From: Candidatus Goldiibacteriota bacterium
Lineage (GTDB): Bacteria > Oederibacteriota > PGYV01 > DSYL01
Length of the DNA stretch: 12,629 nucleotides
Assembly (NCBI GenBank): GCA_026418955.1
Contig: JAOAAI010000221.1
Span: forward strand, 1-12,629
Reading direction: 5' to 3'
Position 1 is the first letter of the stretch. Every line of letters begins with the position of its first letter. A program made the translations under genes and the position numbers. Under the pieces are notes generated by a model. The model was not told where the DNA came from and searched no databases. It saw nothing but the letters and a program-made list of their open reading frames with translations. Shown one piece after another: positions 5,467 to 10,298 of the stretch.

Positions 5467-6495
5467 TTATAATATTTCTTTTATAAAATTATAATGAGTT
5501 AAAATAAAATCAAGCAAATTAGTATTTTTATATTTAATGTTATAAACAATATGTTTAAATTGTTTAATAACATTAAATACAAATACAACTGCAAGTTCAT
5601 CACGCTTGTCTTGAATGATGTAGGCGATAAATCGCTCTACATCGCTGTTATTAACTATTAAATGTTTAAATAAGATGGAATTTGCAATATATTGCAAATT
5701 CACATCATCAAAGAAAAGATTTTTATCCAAAATTTCTTCTACGGTTGGAAGTTTGGAATATAATTTTTTAAATATATTCCAAACATTCAACATTTTTTCA
5801 CCGAAGACGTGTAGCAGCGCGTCTTCGGTAGTTGAAAAACATGGGATAATTGATAAAAAGTTATCCCAGACACGAAAATTTATTGGCTTTTCTTGCTCCT
5901 CGGAATTATTGAGGAGCATTGACTTATCCTCTTTATGAAGATAAGTCAAAAAGCTATATATCTCTTGGTCAGCCTTTTGAGATATATAGCTTAGAAAGCC
6001 TTCATAGTCGGCTTCTAAATTAAAAATAAGAAACCGACTTTTAAGAGCCGGCGGCATTTCGTTAATAAAATTCATCGCCGGGTTGCAGGCGGCGATGATA
6101 AATACATCTGGTGATAATTTTTTGTTAAGCAGGCACCGGTCGTGTATGATCTGAAAAACGGCGAGTTGCGTCGCCGTTGGCGCTTGATTGATTTCATCAA
6201 AAAACAAAATAATTTTGTTTTTTGATGAAGAATGAGAAGAAGAAGAAGCAAATGGTAGAATTCCAGCGTCCAGGAATTCTACTTTTTGTTGTTCTACTTT
6301 AAACGGATATCCTTTTAAATCGTCTGGCAGAAAATATGCCAAACGGATATCCACTAACTCGCAACTAAGTTCAGTTGCGAGTTCCTTAATAATATAACTC
6401 TTGCCAATGCCTGGTTCACCGGTGACCAGGATTGGCACTTTAACATTTTTTAGCAACATATTTTTCAAAACATTCTTTAACCTTTCTACCTTCAT
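5467..6495 (-). CDS. MoxR-type AAA+ ATPase
   Basis: The 342-residue product has a complete AAA+ core: Walker A GEPGIGKS (26-33), Walker B IILFFDE (95-101) followed by INQAP, sensor 1 in AACNPA (135-140), arginine-finger motif PPALKSRF (148-155), and a sensor-2-like NFRVW (206-210). The order and the 'DEINQAPTATQ' and 'CNPAMN' wording match MoxR/RavA-type ATPases. These couple ATP hydrolysis to remodelling of targets together with VWA-domain partners. The likely partner is the DUF2201/VWA protein at 10277-11791, here unusually placed 3.8 kb away on the opposite strand. The C-terminal 130 residues are divergent and helical. The start has AGAGGT upstream and a consensus -35 promoter. The coding DNA is unusually GC-rich for this window in its centre and is tiled by inverted repeats (see 5531-6437). 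The substrate is unknown. Confidence 0.9.
   Translation of the reverse strand: MKVERLKNVLKNMLLKNVKVPILVTGEPGIGKSYIIKELATELSCELVDIRLAYFLPDDLKGYPFKVEQQKVEFLDAGILPFASSSSHSSSKNKIILFFDEINQAPTATQLAVFQIIHDRCLLNKKLSPDVFIIAACNPAMNFINEMPPALKSRFLIFNLEADYEGFLSYISQKADQEIYSFLTYLHKEDKSMLLNNSEEQEKPINFRVWDNFLSIIPCFSTTEDALLHVFGEKMLNVWNIFKKLYSKLPTVEEILDKNLFFDDVNLQYIANSILFKHLIVNNSDVERFIAYIIQDKRDELAVVFVFNVIKQFKHIVYNIKYKNTNLLDFILTHYNFIKEIL
5531..6437. other. Series of about 17 inverted repeats tiling the ATPase coding sequence
   Basis: Complementary arms read directly (left/right, bp): 5531-5543/5567-5579 (13, with an inner 7-bp stem), 5617-5628/5631-5643 (12, one bulge), 5678-5689/5690-5701 (12, no loop), 5751-5762/5773-5784 (12), 5800-5809/5820-5829 (10), 5842-5849/5861-5868 (8), 5894-5901/5911-5918 (8), 5919-5928/5940-5949 (10), 5951-5964/5979-5992 (14), 5993-6000/6010-6016 (7, one bulge), 6072-6080/6090-6098 (9), 6157-6164/6171-6178 (8), 6193-6209/6213-6229 (17, 3-nt loop), 6255-6264/6273-6282 (10), 6305-6312/6345-6352 (8, with inner 6325-6329/6337-6341), 6356-6366/6373-6383 (11), 6402-6415/6425-6437 (13, one bulge). 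Footprints cover about 540 of 907 nt. The Walker B codons sit in the 17-bp hairpin and the Walker A codons in the last one. The arms encode unrelated amino acids, so the pairing is not a by-product of protein repeats. Confidence 0.9.
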
Positions 6496-6515
6496 TTTTA
6501 CCTCTTTCTGAATTA

Positions 6516-6544
6516 AAAGTAGTATAATTTTTTAATTTTGTCAA
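6516..6544 (-). promoter_or_regulatory. Sigma-70-like promoter of the ATPase gene
   Basis: On the minus strand a perfect TTGACA (6544-6539) is followed after 17 bp by TACTTT (6521-6516), which keeps the key TA...T positions of a -10 box. An alternative TATACT lies only 12 bp from the -35. The ATG is about 20 bp further downstream, behind AGAGGT. This is the only consensus -35 in the window, so the ATPase may be transcribed early by host polymerase. Confidence 0.6.
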
Positions 6545-6936
6545 CTAAAAAATTTTTTTTTTAAAAAAATATATTTTATAAATAAAATAAATTTTTATAT
6601 ATTTTAAAATATGTTTGTATATTTAAATTAAGTTTATATTTGTATAGAAAAAGTAAATTTATATTTATATAAACAAAATAAATTTATATTATAAAAGAAG
6701 TTTACATTTTTATATATTTAAAATATAGATATATTTTTTTATTTAAAAGGTGTATTTTATAATTAAAGTTATTTTTTTAAATATTATATATAAGAAATAT
6801 AAAAATATGTTTTTATATAAAAGTTGCGAAAATATTTATATATAATAAAATAAATTTTATGTAATAAGGTGTAATTTATATAATGTAAAAAATTTTTTAT
6901 AAAAAATAGATTTTATATATATTTTTAAAAGTGTAT
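6545..6936. other. Extremely AT-rich noncoding region
   Basis: About 390 bp between the divergent ATPase and ankyrin-like genes contain almost only A and T, with many short TATATT/AAATAAATTT-type direct and inverted repeats and no gene I can support on either strand. Two copies of an AGGTGTA word occur in the plus orientation (AAAAGGTGTA 6745-6754; TAAGGTGTAA 6865-6874), related to the 13-mer found in the 4937-5115 array. The base composition and neighbouring 38-bp repeats would suit a DNA-unwinding region of a replication origin, but nothing proves it. Confidence 0.55.
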
Positions 6937-7113
6937 TTTTGTGTAATGAAATTATAAATATTTTAGAAAATGTATTTTGTGTTGTAAAATTATAAGCAGT
7001 GTAAAGAATGCATTTTGTGTTGTAAAATTATAAGCAGCGTAAAAAATACACTTTGTATAGCAAAGTTATAAGCAGCATAAAGAATGCATTTTGTGTTGTA
7101 AATATAATATAAG
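6937..7113 (+). repeat. 38-bp tandem repeat array upstream of the ankyrin-like operon
   Basis: Exact 38-bp periodicity: copy 0 at 6937-6974 (diverged), copy 1 at 6975-7012, copy 2 at 7013-7050, copy 3 at 7051-7088, and a partial copy from 7089. The conserved core is TTTTGTGTTGTAAAATTATA followed by AGCAG and a GTAAAGAATGCA end. Copies 1 and 2 differ at only a few positions. The junction creates AATGCATT, a small palindrome, at each good boundary. The array starts about 290 bp and ends about 115 bp before the ankyrin-like gene. Iterons of a replication origin or a multi-site operator are the plain alternatives. No spacers of unique sequence are present, so it is not a CRISPR array. Confidence 0.85.
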
Positions 7114-7176
7114 TATATTTATATTAAAAAACTTTTCTCCTCTTTTTAAAAAAAATTTCATTTTTTAAAAAAAAAG

Positions 7177-7205
7177 TTGTTTTTTTTAAAAATATATACT
7201 ATATC
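7177..7205 (+). promoter_or_regulatory. Possible promoter of the ankyrin-like operon
   Basis: TTGTTT (7177-7182) and TATATC (7200-7205) are 17 bp apart, and an overlapping TATACT lies at 7195-7200. The ATG is 24 bp after the -10, behind AAGAGG (7218-7223). The match is weak and the surroundings are A/T runs, so this is only a candidate; AATAAATA is absent here. Confidence 0.3.
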
Positions 7206-7219
7206 TTTAATGAAGAAAA

Positions 7220-7256
7220 GAGGTAAAAATGACAGATTTAGGAATTTTAGAAAAAA
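7220..7256 (+). repeat. Leader module repeated at 9411-9450
   Basis: The ribosome site and first ten codons of the 570-aa gene recur almost unchanged at the start of the 93-aa gene: GAGGTAAA, then the start codon, then GATTTAGGAATTTTAGAAAA. The peptides are MTDLGILEKN and MIDLGILEKN. Similarity stops abruptly after the AAA tract, where the two proteins become unrelated. This indicates duplication or recombination of a translation-start module. Confidence 0.85.
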
Positions 7257-8941
7257 ACGGCAACACCGCCGCGCACGAGGCAGCGCGGTATAATCCTAAA
7301 TTACTTGCAGCATTTCCAGCTTCCTGGGAAGGTTGGCAATGGGAAAACGAAATAGGGCATACAGTAGCGCATGTAGCTGCGGAATATAGCCCTAAATTAC
7401 TTGCCCGTTTTTCAGCTTCCTGGGAAGGTTGGCAGTGGGTAAGAAAAAGGAACAAGGATACAGTAGCGCATGTAGCCGTAAAAAATAGCCCTAAATTACT
7501 TGCCCGTTTCCCAATTTCCTGGCCGGGCTGGGAATGGCGAAATGAATGGGGAGATACAGTTGCACATTATGCAGCTACATATAATCCCCAGCTGCTCGCG
7601 TCCTTCCCTGTAGACTGGCCGGGATGGCAGTGGCGGAATGATTGGGGAGAAACTATTATACATTACGCCGCGCAATATAGTCCCAAATTACTTGCCGCCT
7701 TCCCGCAGGATTGGGAAGGTTGGGGGTGGAGAAATAATTGTGGAAATACAGTTGCACATACTGCCGCGCGTTACAACCCGCAGCTGCTATCCGCTTTCCC
7801 AAATAGCTGGGAAGGTTGGAGTTGGAGAAACGAACGGGGGGAAACAGTTGCACACTATGCAGCGCAGTTAAGCCCGCAATTGCTTTCCGCCTTCCCTGCA
7901 GATTGGGAAGGTTGGGGCTGGAAAGAAAAGGAGGAAAATAACACAGTAGCACATTACGCTGCAAAAAATAGCCCTAAATTACTTGCCCATTTCCCAGCTT
8001 CCTGGCCAGGTTGGGAATGGCGAAATAAATGGGAGGAAACCGTTGTACACATTGCAGTGCAACACTCCCAACAAATACCCCCCTTCCCGCCCGACTGGCC
8101 GGGGTGGGGGTGGAAAAATAATTATACAGAAACAGTTGCACATATAGCTGTACGTTATAATAAACAATTAGCCACCTTCCCTGCCTCTTGGCCAGGGTGG
8201 AAATGGGCAGACAAAAATAATTATACAGTTGCACATTATGCAGCACGTTATAACCCGCATTTATTAGCCGCTTTCCCACCAGATTGGGAAGGCTGGACGT
8301 TAAGAAATAAACAAGGTAATACAGTTGCACATATAGCAGCACAATATAATCCTTCCTTTATTACTTCCTTTTTGCCAGATTGGCCAGGATGGGAATTGGA
8401 TGGGCTGGACACGTTTAAAGCACAAAATACAGCACATCCTAAACTTTTAAATTCTTTCCCGCCAAATTGGGAAGGGTGGCAGTGGAGAAATAAATATGGC
8501 TATACAGTTGCACATTATGCAGCACGTTATAATTCGCAACTATTAACCAATTTCCCGCCAGATTGGCCAGGATGGCAGATGGAAAACTGTTATGGGGAAA
8601 CAATAGCACATGTAGCAGCACAATATAATCCAAATTTAATTTTGTTCTTTCCAACTTCCTGGACGGGTTGGAGATTGCGCACTAACACAAAGGAAACCGT
8701 TGCACATTACGCAGCACAGTTCCGACCGGTGTTATTAGAGAAATTTTCCCCTAAATGGAGGGGTTGGCAGTGGCGGGATGACCAGGGCAATACCGTTGCA
8801 CATTACGCTGCACAATATAATTCAGAATGGCTTCAGCTTTATTTGGAGGAAATTTGGGAAAGCTGGGACGGCTGGGGCTGGGAAAATAAAGATGGAGAAA
8901 CTGTGGAAAATTATTATACAAAAAATATATTAAGGAGGTAA
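7229..8941 (+). CDS. Trp-rich ankyrin-like tandem repeat protein (about 17 repeats)
   Basis: After an 11-residue leader (MTDLGILEKNG) the 570-residue protein consists of about 17 units of 31-32 residues. The consensus is G-x-T-V-A-H-x-A-A-x-Y-x-P-x-L-L-x-x-F-P-x-x-W-[EP]-G-W-x-W-x-N. The 'GxTVAHxAA' start and following LL helix match the first helix of ankyrin repeats (GxTPLHxAA). The hairpin loop is replaced by a W-x-G-W-x-W motif. Ankyrin repeats form solenoids that bind other proteins. No enzyme domain, signal peptide or membrane helix is present, so a cytoplasmic binding or decoy protein is likely. One unit near residues 390-405 has lost its TVAH helix. The last units are more divergent and end at YYTKNILRR. 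The final AGGAGG codons (Arg-Arg) are the ribosome site of the next gene. GC content is far above that of the neighbours. The partner is unknown. Confidence 0.9.
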   Translation: MTDLGILEKNGNTAAHEAARYNPKLLAAFPASWEGWQWENEIGHTVAHVAAEYSPKLLARFSASWEGWQWVRKRNKDTVAHVAVKNSPKLLARFPISWPGWEWRNEWGDTVAHYAATYNPQLLASFPVDWPGWQWRNDWGETIIHYAAQYSPKLLAAFPQDWEGWGWRNNCGNTVAHTAARYNPQLLSAFPNSWEGWSWRNERGETVAHYAAQLSPQLLSAFPADWEGWGWKEKEENNTVAHYAAKNSPKLLAHFPASWPGWEWRNKWEETVVHIAVQHSQQIPPFPPDWPGWGWKNNYTETVAHIAVRYNKQLATFPASWPGWKWADKNNYTVAHYAARYNPHLLAAFPPDWEGWTLRNKQGNTVAHIAAQYNPSFITSFLPDWPGWELDGLDTFKAQNTAHPKLLNSFPPNWEGWQWRNKYGYTVAHYAARYNSQLLTNFPPDWPGWQMENCYGETIAHVAAQYNPNLILFFPTSWTGWRLRTNTKETVAHYAAQFRPVLLEKFSPKWRGWQWRDDQGNTVAHYAAQYNSEWLQLYLEEIWESWDGWGWENKDGETVENYYTKNILRR

Positions 8942-8944
8942 AAA

Positions 8945-9349
8945 ATGGAAAAAATTGAAGAAAAAGAGTTTATTAAAAAACACATTAATTATAAAAAAGT
9001 AATTGATGAAAAAGGTAATTCTGCTGCACATATTGCAGCAGAAAGGTATCCGGAATTTTTAGCAGCCTTTCCCCCCGACTGGGAGGGCTGGGGGTGGGAA
9101 AATAAAGAGAATAAAACAGTAGCGTATATAGCTGCGCGTTTCAACCCTCAGCTGCTTGCAGCTTTTCCCGCCTCGTGGGAGGGGTGGGGGTGGAAAAATT
9201 GTTATGGTACAACAGTAGCGCATATAATTGCGCAGTATTTACCTCAGCTGCTTTCCGCCTTTCCCCCCGATTGGCCGGGCTGGAGCTGGGAAAGAGAAAA
9301 AAATATAACTGTATTGCAAGATTTTTATAATAATGTTATTAACAAATAA
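8945..9349 (+). CDS. Second, short ankyrin-like repeat protein (3 repeats)
   Basis: The 134-residue protein starts with a charged 25-residue leader (MEKIEEKEFIKKHINYKKVI) unlike that of the first paralogue. It then has three repeats of the same type (SAAHIAAERYPEFLAAFPPD..., TVAYIAARFNPQLLAAFPAS..., TVAHIIAQYLPQLLSAFPPD...), each with W-[EP]-G-W-x-W, and ends with a capping TVLQDFYNNVINK. It starts 3 bp after the stop of the 570-aa gene, and its AGGAGG is inside that gene's last codons, so the two are co-translated. Three repeats is about the minimum for a stable ankyrin fold. It may bind the same target or pair with the longer protein. It could also be a broken-off 3' end of a once longer gene, but its own start signals argue for a working gene. 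Confidence 0.85.
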   Translation: MEKIEEKEFIKKHINYKKVIDEKGNSAAHIAAERYPEFLAAFPPDWEGWGWENKENKTVAYIAARFNPQLLAAFPASWEGWGWKNCYGTTVAHIIAQYLPQLLSAFPPDWPGWSWEREKNITVLQDFYNNVINK

Positions 9350-9362
9350 AAATAACACTATA

Positions 9363-9400
9363 ACCATCACCCCTGGCTTATTACCCAGGGGAGTGATGGT
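9363..9400 (+). terminator. Strong GC hairpin after the ankyrin-like genes
   Basis: ACCATCAC (9363-9370) pairs with GTGATGGT (9393-9400) and CCCTGG (9371-9376) with CCAGGG (9385-9390). This leaves a 2-nt bulge and an 8-nt loop CTTATTAC. It is the strongest GC stem in any gap. The downstream sequence ATTTAATTTGG is only partly T-rich and the next gene's GGAGG is 10 bp away. It may be a leaky terminator or a processing/stabilising hairpin that sets the ratio of the repeat proteins to the downstream genes. Confidence 0.65.
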
Positions 9401-9420
9401 ATTTAATTTGGAGGTAAAGA

Positions 9421-9702
9421 ATGATAGATTTAGGAATTTTAGAAAAAAATTGTTATTTTTGGAGTACGTCGCGAATCGCGAAAGGGAGACGAGAAAACGA
9501 AAAAAAACGTAAAAATGAAGCAGCTGAAATCTTAGAAAAATTAGGGTTTACAACGGAAATAATTGGGAATAAGGTTATTGCAACAAGAGGAGACATTAAA
9601 GTTATTTTTTATTACAAAGAAAGTTGTAAACATGTTTACAAAAAATTACAAGTTTATGTTAATAATGTAAAAAAAGATATTCGTGTATTAAAAAAATTGT
9701 AA
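9421..9702 (+). CDS. Small unknown protein carrying the ankyrin-gene leader
   Basis: The first ten residues (MIDLGILEKN) are nearly the same as the start of the 570-aa repeat protein. From there the 93-residue product is unrelated: a basic segment (SRIAKGRRENEKKRKNEAAE), a helix ILEKLGF, then beta-like stretches TTEIIGNKVIATRGDIKVIF and KKLQVYVNNVKKDIRVLKKL. The latter half resembles a small alpha/beta domain that I cannot name. The body may be an independent domain that acquired the leader by recombination. GGAGG lies 7 nt before the ATG. It is followed after 20 bp by the sigma-like gene. The local GCGAATCGCG motif near 9470 is the only GC-rich part. Confidence 0.7.
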   Translation: MIDLGILEKNCYFWSTSRIAKGRRENEKKRKNEAAEILEKLGFTTEIIGNKVIATRGDIKVIFYYKESCKHVYKKLQVYVNNVKKDIRVLKKL

Positions 9703-9722
9703 AATATTAAAGGAGAATTAAA

Positions 9723-10298
9723 ATGTTAAAAATAGAAAATAAAAATTTACAAGAGCAAGAGATTGATTTTTTAAATATTGATAATTTAAGATATATACAA
9801 AATGTTGTTTTAAAATTTATAAAGAAATTTAATTGTTATGATTTTAAAGAAGACATTTTGCAAGAAGCTATTTTTTTAATATATAAAAATATAAAAAAAT
9901 ATAAAAAGGATAAAGCAAATTTACATACTTTTATGTATATTTATATACAGAAAGCATTTTATCAATATTATTTTAATTTTTTAAATATTAAGTTTAAAAA
10001 TGATTTTAATTTTGTAGAAAATATTATTTTCTCGAATAAATTAACTCCTGAAATACACACAATTAGAGATGAAATTTTTAGACAAATTGTTAGTTTTTTA
10101 AATACTTTAAATTTTAGAGATAAATTTATTTTTTGTTCTGTATTAAATTTAATTGGAGGAGAGAAGAATAGTTTAAGAAAGATTGCAAAGGAATTAAATG
10201 TTTCGCATACTTATGTTAGAAATATTTTTTTAAAAATATATTTAAAATTTTATAAATATATAAGAGGAGATATAAAATGTTTAACGAAAAGAGTATAG
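9723..10298 (+). CDS. Divergent phage RNA polymerase sigma-like factor
   Basis: The 191-residue product has the two-domain layout of group 4/phage sigma factors. Residues 25-82 match sigma region 2 (FKEDILQEAIFLIYKNIKKY, then LHTFMYIYIQKAFYQYY). This compares with the usual D-L-x-Q-E-x-hydrophobic pattern and the aromatic melting/-10 helix. Residues 114-178 match region 4: a helix LNFRDKFIFCSVLNL and a helix-turn-helix SLRKIAKELNVSHTYVRNIF, where family members read 'IAxxLgvSxxxVrxi'. Region 3 is absent or minimal. Such factors direct polymerase to phage-specific promoters, as T4 gp55 does for TATAAATA late promoters. The AATAAATA boxes at 1689-1746 and 3093-3134 are plausible targets (inference). 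AAAGGAG precedes the ATG. The 3' end overlaps the VWA gene by 22 bp, and the stop is TAG. Confidence 0.75.
   Translation: MLKIENKNLQEQEIDFLNIDNLRYIQNVVLKFIKKFNCYDFKEDILQEAIFLIYKNIKKYKKDKANLHTFMYIYIQKAFYQYYFNFLNIKFKNDFNFVENIIFSNKLTPEIHTIRDEIFRQIVSFLNTLNFRDKFIFCSVLNLIGGEKNSLRKIAKELNVSHTYVRNIFLKIYLKFYKYIRGDIKCLTKRV

Noticed and set aside
5675..5938. Rightward 87-codon ORF inside the ATPase gene
   Set aside because: The ATPase frame carries all AAA+ motifs. This frame lacks a ribosome site and is a chance opening in hairpin-rich sequence.
6937..7113. CRISPR array
   Set aside because: The 38-bp units are contiguous with no unique spacers, and no cas gene is present. The same holds for the arrays at 4748-5225 and 12421-12629.
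7207..8654. Antisense and alternative-frame ORFs over the repeat genes
   Set aside because: They are by-products of the periodic GC-rich coding sequence, have no start signals, and their peptides show only mirrored repeats.
7229..8941. Diversity-generating retroelement target
   Set aside because: Repeat units vary, but no reverse transcriptase gene or template repeat is seen, and differences are not concentrated at adenine positions of one segment.
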